Source: Acidobacteriota bacterium (GTDB taxonomy: Bacteria; Acidobacteriota; Terriglobia; Bryobacterales; UBA6623). Taken from it: a stretch of 57,552 nt of DNA. Each line of letters begins with the position of its first letter. Position 1 is the stretch's first letter. The position numbers were made by a program, and so were the translations under genes. Where the stretch lies: the NCBI GenBank assembly GCA_027624045.1, contig JAQBUE010000006.1, positions 1-57,552 of the forward strand, in the 5' to 3' direction. Below the pieces are notes generated by a model. It did no database searches and was not told where the DNA came from. It saw only the letters and a program-made list of their open reading frames with translations. Shown here one piece after another: positions 44,164 to 53,005 of the stretch.

Positions 44164-45834
44164 TCATGCCTCCATGGGGACGGAAACACGAATATTGGCG
44201 CCTTGCCCAGGTTGGGATTCGAGGCTCAGATCACCGCCCATCGCGCGAACCCGTTGCTTGATGCTGTGAGGTCCGAGCCTCATCAGCTCTAACTCTTCGA
44301 GACTGTAGCGGCCGCCGAAACGGAAGCCGCGGCCGTTGTCATGGACGGAGACGTAGAGCCGGCCGTTTTTCTGTTCCACTGAGAAGAGAACATGGGTGGC
44401 CTGGGCGTGTTTGTTGATGTTGTTCAGGGCTTCGCGGGCGACCTGAAGCACTTCGGTCGACGTTTTCGGGCTCAGGGGGAGGTCCCCCGTCTGACCGTTC
44501 ATGAACGTGACCGCGATGCCGCTTTCTTTCTGAAAACCCTCGACAAGCCTCCGCGTGGCGGCCATCAGCGACGAACTATCCGTCTCAATCGGCCGCATGC
44601 GGTGGACAAATGTTCTCATTTCAGCGACAAGCTTGCGGGAGAACTGCTGCAGGGCGAGTAGCTCCTCGGCGGCGGCATCGGCATTGCGATAGATCAGGCG
44701 GCGGATGACCTCAAGCCGCATCTCGAAACTGATCATGCTCTGCAACGGGCCGTCGTGGAGGTCATGCGCGATGCGTTCGCTTTCGAATCCATAGGCCTCG
44801 AATTCAGTTTTCTTCAGCCTCAGCAGATGGCGCAACAGACCTCGGAAGTAGAGCCCGAAGGTCTGCAGTTTCTTCCAGTGCGAGCGACTCACCTCCGAGA
44901 CGCTGTTATAGAGGATGAGCCGCCCCATAATCCTGTCGCCGTCGGCGAGACCGTGACCGACGCAGTTATACATTTCAAACTTCTGGATGATATAGGGATG
45001 CAGATCGAAATCACGCGAGACACGGTTGCCGAAGCGATCGACCTCGGACAAGTCATTTGAGTAGAAGTCCAAGCGAGTGCCCTGAAAACAGGCCCATTCG
45101 TGACTATCCTCAAAGCAGGTGGGGTCGTCCTCACTCTCTTGGCGGCGAGTCGGATACTGGCAGATGACGTTGTAGTCGAGCTCCTCGTCCCAAATGGCGA
45201 GGATGGCGCCGGAGCAATGCAGCCAGCTTGCCAATTGCCGCAGCGCCATCTCTACGGCCTGCACCATCTGGGCTTCCGACTGCCCCTCGGCTTGCCGTAG
45301 CGCCATCGAAACCCTCTGTTCTTTCTGATAGCGCTGGAGTGAGAAGTAGTAGGCGATGCCTCCGCCAGCCAGTAGTAGCAACAGGAACGAGCCGGACGAA
45401 AACTCGAAGCTTGACGCACTGCCGCGTGCTATCCAGGCGCCGTAGAACCCCAAGCCAACGACGGCGACCAGCAATACCTCGCGCGCGCCGTGCAGCAAGG
45501 CGGACTCGGCCAACACGAAGTAGAACATCAAGAGAGGCAGCATGATCTGCCCGGAATTACTCAGGTATACGAGAATGACGATCGCGATCAGGTCAATGAA
45601 CTGGCCCAAGAGCCCCTGATTCTTCGCCCGCACCTGTACGCGGGGAATGGCGAGCACAATCGCGTAGACCAGAAAGGCGCCGGCGGCGGTCCATTTGCTC
45701 CACGAAACGTGGTTACTGTTAGCGAGCGTTTCGAAGACAAGATAGGCCGCGGCGAGGAAGAGCCGCAACACAGCGACGTGCCGGGCACGCCTGCCGCGGT
45801 AGGCCAGTTGCTCACCAAATGCTATGGTTGGCAT
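44164..45834 (-). CDS. NarX-type membrane histidine kinase
   Basis: Sensor kinase of about 556 aa. Several N-terminal transmembrane helices (about 20-175, e.g. FLLLLLAGGGIAYYFSL) precede a coiled linker, then a GAF-like region (about 205-330; LHCSGAILAIWDEELDYNVI). A HisKA_3 dimerisation domain follows with the phospho-acceptor His near residue 360 (ERIAHDLHDGPLQSMISFEM). The ATPase domain has N-box REALNNINKHAQATHV, G1 VHDNGRGF and G2 GGDLSLESQPGQGA. HisKA_3 kinases normally partner with a LuxR/NarL-type regulator; none is adjacent. The start is uncertain (ATG 45834 or ATG 45903). Ligands cannot be read. Confidence 0.9.
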   Translation of the reverse strand: MPTIAFGEQLAYRGRRARHVAVLRLFLAAAYLVFETLANSNHVSWSKWTAAGAFLVYAIVLAIPRVQVRAKNQGLLGQFIDLIAIVILVYLSNSGQIMLPLLMFYFVLAESALLHGAREVLLVAVVGLGFYGAWIARGSASSFEFSSGSFLLLLLAGGGIAYYFSLQRYQKEQRVSMALRQAEGQSEAQMVQAVEMALRQLASWLHCSGAILAIWDEELDYNVICQYPTRRQESEDDPTCFEDSHEWACFQGTRLDFYSNDLSEVDRFGNRVSRDFDLHPYIIQKFEMYNCVGHGLADGDRIMGRLILYNSVSEVSRSHWKKLQTFGLYFRGLLRHLLRLKKTEFEAYGFESERIAHDLHDGPLQSMISFEMRLEVIRRLIYRNADAAAEELLALQQFSRKLVAEMRTFVHRMRPIETDSSSLMAATRRLVEGFQKESGIAVTFMNGQTGDLPLSPKTSTEVLQVAREALNNINKHAQATHVLFSVEQKNGRLYVSVHDNGRGFRFGGRYSLEELELMRLGPHSIKQRVRAMGGDLSLESQPGQGANIRVSVPMEA

Positions 45835-46114
45835 CGTGATCGTGGGATGCGAAGGGAGCCCCAGGCCGGCCGGGATGGAGCGCGACAGCCAACCCGACCC
45901 CATCAATCATTATTGCCCTCAGCGCTTCGATGCGTATTCTACCCCAGTTCCCAACCGCCGCTGTCTCAGGCTAATCACTTAGCATCGGGCGGGTGGCTAT
46001 CGCCTGATGCAGGCAAGAATTGAAGGACTCTTCCTCACGACACGAGATGGCTCACCCTGCGAAAATTAGCTGACGGAACTTCGTGTTGGAGAAAGCGTTT
46101 GAGAAACCACGGCC

Positions 46115-47044
46115 ATGATTCACGTTAGCGAAGAACAGGTGCGGGAGTGCCTGCCGATGCCGCGGGCGATCGAACTGATCGAGGAAGCCTTTCGGCGGTT
46201 GGACGACGGCAGGGCCGTGAACCATCCTCGGCGGCGTGTGATGCTGGACAACGGTGCCTGGCTGCACTACATGGCGGCGGGTGATAACGAAGGCGGCTAT
46301 CTGGCCAGCAAGGTGTATGTGACGCGGCCGCGGGTCGGTGCCCGATTTGCCGTGTTGCTGTTTGACGCCACAACGACGGAGTTGCTGGCGACGATCGACG
46401 CAAACGCCCTGGGACAGATTCGCACGGGCGCCGCAACCGGCGTGGCGACGCGTTACATGGCGCGCAAGGATGCCTGCCGCTTGGGAATGATCGGCTCCGG
46501 TTTTCAGGCTGAGGCACAGTTGGAAGCAGTGGCGGCGGTTCGCGAACTGCGTCGGGTGCTTGTCCACAGCCGTTCCGCGGAGCGCCGGGAGTCGTTTGCC
46601 CGCAAGATGTCGAAACGCCTTGGGCTGGCGGTGGAGGCGGTTGACAGTAGCGCGGCCGCGGTTTCAGGAAGCGATATCGTCGTGACCGTCACGACGGCGC
46701 GCGAACCCCTTTTCGCGGCGGATCAGATTGCACAGGGATGCCACATCAATGCCGCCGGCAGCAATCACGCCCAGCGCGTCGAGATCGGCGCGGATACGGT
46801 CGCGCGGGCGGCGCTGATTGCGACGGATTCTGTCGAGCAAGCCCGGATGGAAGCTGGAGACTTGATCATGGCCCACGACAAGGGATCGCTCGATTGGGCA
46901 CGGGTCGTGGAACTGGGGGCGATCGTCGCGGGAAAGATACCGGGGCGGGTGTCAGACGCGGACGTCACCTTGTTCGAGTCACAAGGGCTGGCGATCGAAG
47001 ATCTTGTGGCTGCGGTGCATGTCTACAAGACGCTTATCGCATAG
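46115..47044 (+). CDS. Ornithine cyclodeaminase/mu-crystallin family protein
   Basis: NAD(P)-dependent enzyme of 309 aa. Substrate-site residues are Lys66 in ASKVYVT and Arg103 in IRTGAATGVAT. The dinucleotide motif GMIGSGFQAEAQLEAV is near 124-140, and SGSDIVVTVTTA with HINAAGSNHAQRVEI follows as in family members. Activities in the family include ornithine cyclodeaminase, alanine dehydrogenase and imine reductases, which sequence alone cannot separate. Followed by an O-methyltransferase gene 58 bp downstream on the same strand; the pair might belong to a small-molecule pathway, which is speculative. Confidence 0.88.
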   Translation: MIHVSEEQVRECLPMPRAIELIEEAFRRLDDGRAVNHPRRRVMLDNGAWLHYMAAGDNEGGYLASKVYVTRPRVGARFAVLLFDATTTELLATIDANALGQIRTGAATGVATRYMARKDACRLGMIGSGFQAEAQLEAVAAVRELRRVLVHSRSAERRESFARKMSKRLGLAVEAVDSSAAAVSGSDIVVTVTTAREPLFAADQIAQGCHINAAGSNHAQRVEIGADTVARAALIATDSVEQARMEAGDLIMAHDKGSLDWARVVELGAIVAGKIPGRVSDADVTLFESQGLAIEDLVAAVHVYKTLIA

Positions 47045-47102
47045 CTAAGACGAACCGTGTAAACTTGCTGGTTCCGGCGATGAACCGCCGACGTTCATTC
47101 TT

Positions 47103-48116
47103 ATGAGTCAAACACCAAATCCTGAAAACATCATGCAGGTCGGGCTGGGATTTTGGGCCTCCAAGACCCTACTGAGCGCGATCGAGATGGAACTGTTCAC
47201 CGAACTGGCGCGGCATCCGGGAGATCTCAAAAGTCTTCAAGGGCGGCTCGGACTGCACTCCCGCTCGGCGCATGATTTCCTCGATGCGCTCGTGGCGCTG
47301 GGTTTCTTGGAGCGGCGTGACGGAACATACAGAAATACTCCGGCCACGGATCTGTTCCTCGATAAGAGGAAGCCGGAATATTTAGGCGGCATGCTGGAGA
47401 TGGCCAACAGCCGTCTTTATGGGTTTTGGGGCAACCTGACGGAAGGTTTACGGACGGGCCAGCTTCAGAACGAGGCGAAGGGCGGCGGCACTCCGTTCTT
47501 CGAAGCGCTGTATGCCGACCCCGCGAGGTTGAAGGCGTTCCTTAGAGCGATGACTGGCTTGAGCCGGTCGGCCGCCCTTGCCATCGCGGCGGAGTTCCCT
47601 TGGAAAGACCATCAATCGTTCGTCGACGTGGGCACCGCTCAAGGTGATACGGCGGTGCAGGTCGCCAAGGCCAATCCGCATCTGTCGGGGACCGGTTTTG
47701 ACCTGCCGGAGGTAGGACCGATTTTTGAGGAGTACGTGGCCGAGAACGGTCTCGCCGGACGACTGCGTTTTGAGGGCGGAAGTTTCTTTGATAGGGATCT
47801 GCCGAAGGCGGACGTGGTGACGATGGGCCACATTTTGCACGATTGGGATCTTGCTGAGAAGAAGATGCTGATCAAGAAAGCCTATGACGCGATTCCGGCC
47901 GGTGGGGCGTTCATTATTTACGAGGCTTTGATTGACGATGACCGCTCGAGAAATGCGTTTGGGCTCTTGATGAGCTTGAATATGCTGATCGAGACCCCTG
48001 GGGGGTTCGATTATACAGGGGCCGATTGCCAGGGTTGGCTGACGGAAGCCGGTTTCAGGCAGACTTGGGTCAAGCAGCTAGCGGGCCCGGACTCGATGGT
48101 CGTCGGAATCAAGTAG
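47103..48116 (+). CDS. Acetylserotonin-type O-methyltransferase (family 2)
   Basis: SAM-dependent methyltransferase of 337 aa with the plant COMT-like architecture. An N-terminal dimerisation winged helix (about 10-100; [40 protein letters not shown]) is followed by a Rossmann domain. The SAM motif reads VDVGTAQGD, where most relatives have VDVGGGxG, and motif II is GTGFDLPEV. The catalytic-His region is [17 protein letters not shown]. Bacterial members methylate hydroxyl groups of aromatic or polyketide products. No biosynthetic genes are adjacent apart from the cyclodeaminase-family gene before it. Confidence 0.9.
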   Translation: MSQTPNPENIMQVGLGFWASKTLLSAIEMELFTELARHPGDLKSLQGRLGLHSRSAHDFLDALVALGFLERRDGTYRNTPATDLFLDKRKPEYLGGMLEMANSRLYGFWGNLTEGLRTGQLQNEAKGGGTPFFEALYADPARLKAFLRAMTGLSRSAALAIAAEFPWKDHQSFVDVGTAQGDTAVQVAKANPHLSGTGFDLPEVGPIFEEYVAENGLAGRLRFEGGSFFDRDLPKADVVTMGHILHDWDLAEKKMLIKKAYDAIPAGGAFIIYEALIDDDRSRNAFGLLMSLNMLIETPGGFDYTGADCQGWLTEAGFRQTWVKQLAGPDSMVVGIK

Positions 48117-48190
48117 GTTTTGGGGATCTGCTCGTAGCGGCGTCCGTTTACGTTGGCAGACCGCTCTTGTCGTATCCAAGGATCAGGTAG

Positions 48191-49717
48191 CTAGGCGCGA
48201 TCGAAGCTTCCCGCTCCCGTCGCAGCCATCATGATGGAGTGCTCGCTCCAGTCGCCGACGGGCTGGGCGGGGCCAAGTCTGCCGCGGTGCATGACGGCGA
48301 GAGTGTCACAGACGCCGAGAAGTTCGGGGATGTATGAGCTGACAAATAGCACAGCCTTCCCTTGCGCCGCCAAGCGGCCGATCCACTCGTAAATCTGGAC
48401 CTTGCTGGCGACATCGATGCCGCGCGTGGGCTCGTCGAGCAGAAGCACGTCACAATCGTGATGCAGCAGGCGGGCAAGTTGAACCTTCTGCTGGTTACCG
48501 CCCGAGAGCGAATGCACAGGTGCGTCGGCGGCTGAGGTTTTGACGTGCATTCTATCGATCCATTCAGAGGCGGACCGGCGGAGCGCGCCTCGATCAAGCC
48601 AGCCGTAGCGGGAGTAGGCGCCGACGTCTGAGAGGACGATATTGTCCTCGACGGCAAGCGAGAGGGCGAGCCCTTCGTCTTTGCGGTCTTCGCTGAGAAG
48701 GCCGACGCCGTGCGACAGGCGTTCGGCGGGGGAGGCGGGACCGTGGTACTCAGCGATGCGAATTTCGCCGTTACGTACCGCGGCCAGGCCGAAAATAGCA
48801 CGCAGTAGTTCGGTTCGGCCGGCGCCGATCAGGCCGGCGATACCAAGGATCTCGCCACGACGAAGCTGCATCGACGCCGACTCGACACCGCAGGCTGAGA
48901 CGCCGGACAGTACCAGCACGGGTTCGCCCGGTTGATGGAGGACGCGCGGGAACATGTCGTCGAGTTTGCGGCCGACCATCTGATGAATGATTTCAGACGT
49001 CGGGACATTGCCGACTTCACCGCAACCGACTGATCTGCCGTCGCGCAACACGGTGAAGGAGGCCGCAACTTCTTCCACCTCTTCCAAAAAATGGCTGATG
49101 TAGACGACCGAAACGCCGCGTTCGCAAAGCCGCCGGATGACCTGGAATAGGCGTTCGACGTTGGGGCGGGTGAGGCTGCTGGTCGGCTCGTCGAAAACAA
49201 TAATGCGGGCATCAGTGACCAGGGCGCGCGCGACTTCGACAAGTTGCTGCGCGCCGACGCTCAGTGAGCCGACGAGGGTGCCGGGGTCGATGTCGGTTTG
49301 GCCTAGGTCTTCGAGCGCCTGCTGAGTGCGGCGGCGCTCTTGGGCATGATCGAGCAGGCCGCGGGCGGTGGGCTCGACGCCCAGCAGTACATTGGCCGAG
49401 ACGGACAAATGCGGCGCCAGAGCCAGCTCCTGGTAGATCATCGCAACACCCTGGCGGCGGGCATCAAGCGGGTCCGCGGGCCGGTAGGGCTGCCCGTCAA
49501 TGAGCATCTCGCCTGCGTCGGCGCGATGAACGCCGCTGAGCACTTTCATCAAGGTGCTCTTGCCGGCGCCGTTCTCGCCAATGAGCGCGTGAACTTCGCT
49601 GGGCCTGACTGTGAAATCGACGCCGCTCAGGGCTTGGGTCGCTCCGAAGGCTTTGTGGACGCCGGCCATCCGAAGGCGGGGTGGGGTGAAGGACATCGCT
49701 TGAGAATCCGCGGACAT
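48191..49717 (-). CDS. Sugar-type ABC transporter, duplicated ATP-binding subunit
   Basis: RbsA/MglA-like protein of 508 aa with two ABC domains. The first has Walker A GENGAGKST, signature LSVGAQQLVEVARAL and Walker B VFDEPTSSL. The second has the degenerate Walker A GLIGAGRTELL typical of these proteins, signature LSGGNQQKVQLARLL and Walker B LLLDEPTRGID. Family members power uptake of monosaccharides, nucleosides or autoinducer-2 with a binding protein and a permease. A binding protein gene lies 76 bp upstream, but no permease gene follows; the next gene converges from the other strand. An ATG eight codons in (49696) is an alternative start. Confidence 0.92.
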   Translation of the reverse strand: MSADSQAMSFTPPRLRMAGVHKAFGATQALSGVDFTVRPSEVHALIGENGAGKSTLMKVLSGVHRADAGEMLIDGQPYRPADPLDARRQGVAMIYQELALAPHLSVSANVLLGVEPTARGLLDHAQERRRTQQALEDLGQTDIDPGTLVGSLSVGAQQLVEVARALVTDARIIVFDEPTSSLTRPNVERLFQVIRRLCERGVSVVYISHFLEEVEEVAASFTVLRDGRSVGCGEVGNVPTSEIIHQMVGRKLDDMFPRVLHQPGEPVLVLSGVSACGVESASMQLRRGEILGIAGLIGAGRTELLRAIFGLAAVRNGEIRIAEYHGPASPAERLSHGVGLLSEDRKDEGLALSLAVEDNIVLSDVGAYSRYGWLDRGALRRSASEWIDRMHVKTSAADAPVHSLSGGNQQKVQLARLLHHDCDVLLLDEPTRGIDVASKVQIYEWIGRLAAQGKAVLFVSSYIPELLGVCDTLAVMHRGRLGPAQPVGDWSEHSIMMAATGAGSFDRA

Positions 49718-49793
49718 GTCAACGATCCGCCCCAGCGGTTACGCGCAAGCGACAGGCACTACGGAGTGGTGCGCCACACACTCCAGGACTAGT

Positions 49794-50786
49794 TTAGTTT
49801 AAGTACTCGTCAACCGGAGGACGAAGGAGGTGGGCGATTTCAGGGTCGTTTCTGTTTTCCGGGGTCGCGATGACGACCCCGGTGTCAACGCGCTTGGCCG
49901 GCGCGTTGGAGGGGTCGCGGGCATATTCGACCACAGTCTTAACGCCGAGCTCTCCCATCCGAAAGGGGTTTTGAAGGACGAGACCTTGCAGCTGCCCTTC
50001 CGCAAGCGCGGTGATGAGCTTCTCGCTACTGTCGAAGCCGACGAACTTAACCTTGCCCGCTTTGCCCGCGTCGGTCAGTGCTCGCAGCATGCCGAATGTT
50101 GTGGACTCATTGGGACAGAAGATGCCGTCGACTTCCGGGAAGCGATTCAGGAGGTTCTCGCCGAGTTGGTAGGCTGTCTCGGTCGTGATGCCGCCGTATT
50201 GGTTATCGCTGAGAATTCTGATGCCGGGGTGCTTGCTGATCTCGGCCAGGAAACCCTCTTCGCGGCCCATGGTGCTTTCAGCGCCGACCATGACGCGCAT
50301 CAGGATAATATTCCCTGTTCCGCCAAGGACCTCAACGAGCCGCTGTGCGCCGAGTTCGCCGCCCTTGCGGTTGTCGGTGGCCACGAAGCTGATGTGCTCG
50401 TCGCCCTCGAGGCCGGAGTCGACAACAACAGTAGGGATACCGGCGGCGCGCGCTTCGGCAACAATCTGGCGCAGGCCGCTGCGATCGAGTGGCGCGAGAA
50501 CGATGCCGGCGACGCGCCGAGCGATCATGTCTTCGACGACGGCGATCTGCTGTCCGCGGTCGTCTTCCTTCTGTGGCCCCTTCCAGACGATCTCGACATC
50601 GAGTTCGCGGGCAGCCTTCTCAGCACCGGCGTGAATCGACTTCCAATACTCGTGGGTCGTTCCCATCGGAATGACCGCAATGGAGAGACGGCCGTGTTCG
50701 GGAGGGCCGCCTTCGCCGCAGCCGAGGCCAACGCCAACCAGCGCCAGCGAGAGGGCGATCTGAAAATAGCGGGGCGAAAACGTCAT
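49794..50786 (-). CDS. Sugar-type ABC transporter substrate-binding lipoprotein
   Basis: Periplasmic binding protein of the ribose/galactose type (PBP-I, Peripla_BP_4), 330 aa. A lipoprotein signal (ALVGVGLGC) precedes the fold: [56 protein letters not shown]. The hinge and ligand residues are of the sugar-binding kind ([23 protein letters not shown]). The specificity cannot be deduced. It is upstream of the ATPase gene in the same direction, with a 76-bp gap. A missing permease is the odd point. The upstream neighbour rho ends 28 bp before it. Confidence 0.92.
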   Translation of the reverse strand: MTFSPRYFQIALSLALVGVGLGCGEGGPPEHGRLSIAVIPMGTTHEYWKSIHAGAEKAARELDVEIVWKGPQKEDDRGQQIAVVEDMIARRVAGIVLAPLDRSGLRQIVAEARAAGIPTVVVDSGLEGDEHISFVATDNRKGGELGAQRLVEVLGGTGNIILMRVMVGAESTMGREEGFLAEISKHPGIRILSDNQYGGITTETAYQLGENLLNRFPEVDGIFCPNESTTFGMLRALTDAGKAGKVKFVGFDSSEKLITALAEGQLQGLVLQNPFRMGELGVKTVVEYARDPSNAPAKRVDTGVVIATPENRNDPEIAHLLRPPVDEYLN

Positions 50787-50814
50787 CGGCCGATCGTAGC
50801 CTTTACCCTTCCGG

Positions 50815-52419
50815 TCAGGACGTCATCGCCCCCAGGAACTCCGCGTTCGTGCGGGTCTTGCGCATGCGGTCGAGCAGCAGCTCCATGGCTTCGACGGTGG
50901 ACATCTGGCTGAGCACCTTGCGGAGCACCCAAACTTTACTGAGCTCTTCCTTCGAGAGCAGCAGCTCTTCCTTGCGCGTTCCGCTGCGTGCGATGTCGAT
51001 GGCCGGGAAGGTCCGTTTGTCCACAAGCTTGCGGTCGAGGTGGATCTCCATGTTGCCTGTACCCTTGAATTCCTCGAAGATCACTTCGTCCATGCGGCTG
51101 CCGGTATCGACCAGCGCCGTAGCGACAATCGTGAGTGAACCGCCCTCTTCGATATTGCGCGCCGCGCCGAAGAAGCGCTTCGGGCGCTGTAGCGCGTTCG
51201 AATCGACGCCGCCGGAAAGAATCTTGCCCGAAGGTGGCACGATCGTGTTGTAAGCGCGGGCGAGGCGGGTGATTGAATCGAGCAGAATCACGACGTCGCG
51301 CTTATGCTCGACAAGTCGCTTAGCCTTTTCGATCACCATTTCGGCGACCTGCACGTGGCGCGTCGCCGGCTCGTCAAAGGTTGAGCTGACGACTTCACCT
51401 TTCACCGAGCGCTGCATGTCGGTCACTTCCTCGGGACGCTCATCGATGAGCAGCACGATCAGCACGACCTCCGGCTGATTCGCTGTAATCGAATTAGCGA
51501 GGGCCTGCAAGAGCATCGTCTTGCCGGTGCGGGGCGCGGCGACGATCAATCCGCGCTGTCCTTTGCCGATCGGGGTGACGAGGTCGAGCACGCGCCCGCT
51601 GAGGTTCTCCCTCGAACTTTCCAGTTTCAGGCGCTCATCCGGATACAGCGGGGTCAGGTTATCGAAAAGAATCTTGCTCTTGGTTGCCTCGGGTGGCTCG
51701 AAATTGATGGCTTCGACTTTAATGAGCGCAAAGTAGCGTTCGCCTTCCTTGGGTGGCCGCACCTGACCGGAAATCGTATCTCCGGTACGGAGATCAAAAC
51801 GCCGAATCTGCGACGGCGAGACGTAAATGTCGTCGGGGCCGGGAAGGTAGTTGTACTCGGGGGCGCGCAGAAAACCGAAACCCTCGGGCAGAGTCTCGAG
51901 TACTCCTTCAGAGAAGATGAGGCCGCTTTGCTCGGCCTGTGCTTGCAGAATACTGAAAATCAATTCCTGCTTACGCAGGTTCGCCGTGCCTTCGATGCCC
52001 AGGTCTTTCGCTTGTTTGGAAAGCTGGGTGATGTTCATTTCCTTCAGGCCGGCCAGATTCAGAGTGGCGGTCTGCTCCTGCGTGCTGGCAGGCTTCGACG
52101 CCTCAGGATCTGGTGGCGTTGGTTTAGGCGCTGAGCGAGTGGCGCCTTGCTCCCGAGTCCGCGTAGATGCTGCTCTAGACGTTGCTCTAGGCGTTGAGCG
52201 AGCCGTGCCCTGCTCCCGCTTGCTCGCAGGCGTGGATGCCGCGAAATTGGAGGGCTTGGCTTCAGGCGTTGAGCTAGTGGTGTCTTGCTCCTGCCCGCCC
52301 GCGGGCATGGATGCCTCGGAATCTGGTGGCGTGGCTTCAGGCGTTGCGCTAGTAGCGTCTTGCTCCTGCGTACTCGTAGGCATGGGTACCTCGGAATCTG
52401 GTGGCGTGGTTTTAAGCAT
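50815..52419 (-). CDS. rho: Transcription termination factor Rho with repeat-built N-terminal extension
   Basis: Hexameric RNA helicase that ends transcription, 534 aa. The conserved protein begins near residue 120 ([20 protein letters not shown]). It continues with the RNA-binding cold-shock-like domain ([20 protein letters not shown]), Walker A near APRTGKTML, Walker [17 protein letters not shown], and the secondary-site loop [20 protein letters not shown]. The first 119 residues are unusual: about five imperfect 25-residue units of [20 protein letters not shown] type, probably disordered. Start ATG 52419 overlaps the end of engB by eight bases, suggesting coupling; M128 is a possible shorter start. 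Confidence 0.95.
   Translation of the reverse strand: MLKTTPPDSEVPMPTSTQEQDATSATPEATPPDSEASMPAGGQEQDTTSSTPEAKPSNFAASTPASKREQGTARSTPRATSRAASTRTREQGATRSAPKPTPPDPEASKPASTQEQTATLNLAGLKEMNITQLSKQAKDLGIEGTANLRKQELIFSILQAQAEQSGLIFSEGVLETLPEGFGFLRAPEYNYLPGPDDIYVSPSQIRRFDLRTGDTISGQVRPPKEGERYFALIKVEAINFEPPEATKSKILFDNLTPLYPDERLKLESSRENLSGRVLDLVTPIGKGQRGLIVAAPRTGKTMLLQALANSITANQPEVVLIVLLIDERPEEVTDMQRSVKGEVVSSTFDEPATRHVQVAEMVIEKAKRLVEHKRDVVILLDSITRLARAYNTIVPPSGKILSGGVDSNALQRPKRFFGAARNIEEGGSLTIVATALVDTGSRMDEVIFEEFKGTGNMEIHLDRKLVDKRTFPAIDIARSGTRKEELLLSKEELSKVWVLRKVLSQMSTVEAMELLLDRMRKTRTNAEFLGAMTS
52063..52407 (-). repeat. Imperfect 75-bp coding tandem repeats in rho
   Basis: Units of 25 codons beginning TPPDSE/KPSNFA/TPPDPE. 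The first two units are nearly identical at DNA level over most of their length, indicating recent duplication; the third and fifth are diverged and the fourth is shortened to 21 codons. Every unit keeps the reading frame of rho. Confidence 0.85.
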
Positions 52420-53005
52420 TGAGAGAATTGAGGATGCCGTCCCACAATGCGGGAATGCCCTCCGCGGTTTTGGCGGACAACAATATAGTGGGGCGGCCGA
52501 AGGATTCTTGAACTGCGCGAGTCGCTCGCACTCGTTCGGCTGCTCTTAACTTATCAGATTTCGACGCCGCAACGACAAAAGGCAGATCGTACGCGACAAG
52601 CCAATCCTTCATCTCGTGATCGAGGACCGTCGGGCCATGACGAACGTCCACGATGAGCACGACGAGTTTCAGAGGTTCACGATTCATCAGATACCCCTCG
52701 GCGAGCTTGCCCCATAGCGAGGTCAGTTTGCGCGGCACCTTGGCGTATCCGTAACCGGGAAGGTCAACGAAATAGAATCGGCGATCTAGCAAAAAAAAGT
52801 TAACTGATTGTGTGCGGCCGGGCGTCCGGCTGATATGGGCCAACTGCTTCTTCTGAACTCCGCCGGGCATCTTGCCACGGCGCGTCAGTGTATTCAGCAA
52901 GCTCGACTTGCCGACATTGCTACGCCCGATGAACGCAATTTCAGGCCGACCATCTCTCGGAAACTGGTCCGGGGACGAGGCGCTCAGAATGAATTCCGCG
53001 GACAC
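52412..53005 (-). CDS. engB: Ribosome biogenesis GTP-binding protein EngB (YsxC)
   Basis: GTPase needed for assembly of the large ribosomal subunit, 197 aa. G-motifs in order: G1 [10 protein letters not shown]2 region [12 protein letters not shown]3 DLPGYGYA, G4 SKSDK, G5-like LLSAKTAEG. Length is typical. It starts with GTG immediately after the lon stop (TGA-GTG), so it is probably translated by re-initiation, and its end overlaps the rho start by eight bases. The lon-engB-rho order forms a compact housekeeping transcript. Confidence 0.95.
   Translation of the reverse strand: MSAEFILSASSPDQFPRDGRPEIAFIGRSNVGKSSLLNTLTRRGKMPGGVQKKQLAHISRTPGRTQSVNFFLLDRRFYFVDLPGYGYAKVPRKLTSLWGKLAEGYLMNREPLKLVVLIVDVRHGPTVLDHEMKDWLVAYDLPFVVAASKSDKLRAAERVRATRAVQESFGRPTILLSAKTAEGIPALWDGILNSLNA

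Noticed and set aside
43761..44189. Open frame continuing 143 codons upstream of the second secretin.
   Set aside because: The extension precedes a clear signal peptide and has no domain character, so it is treated as non-coding.
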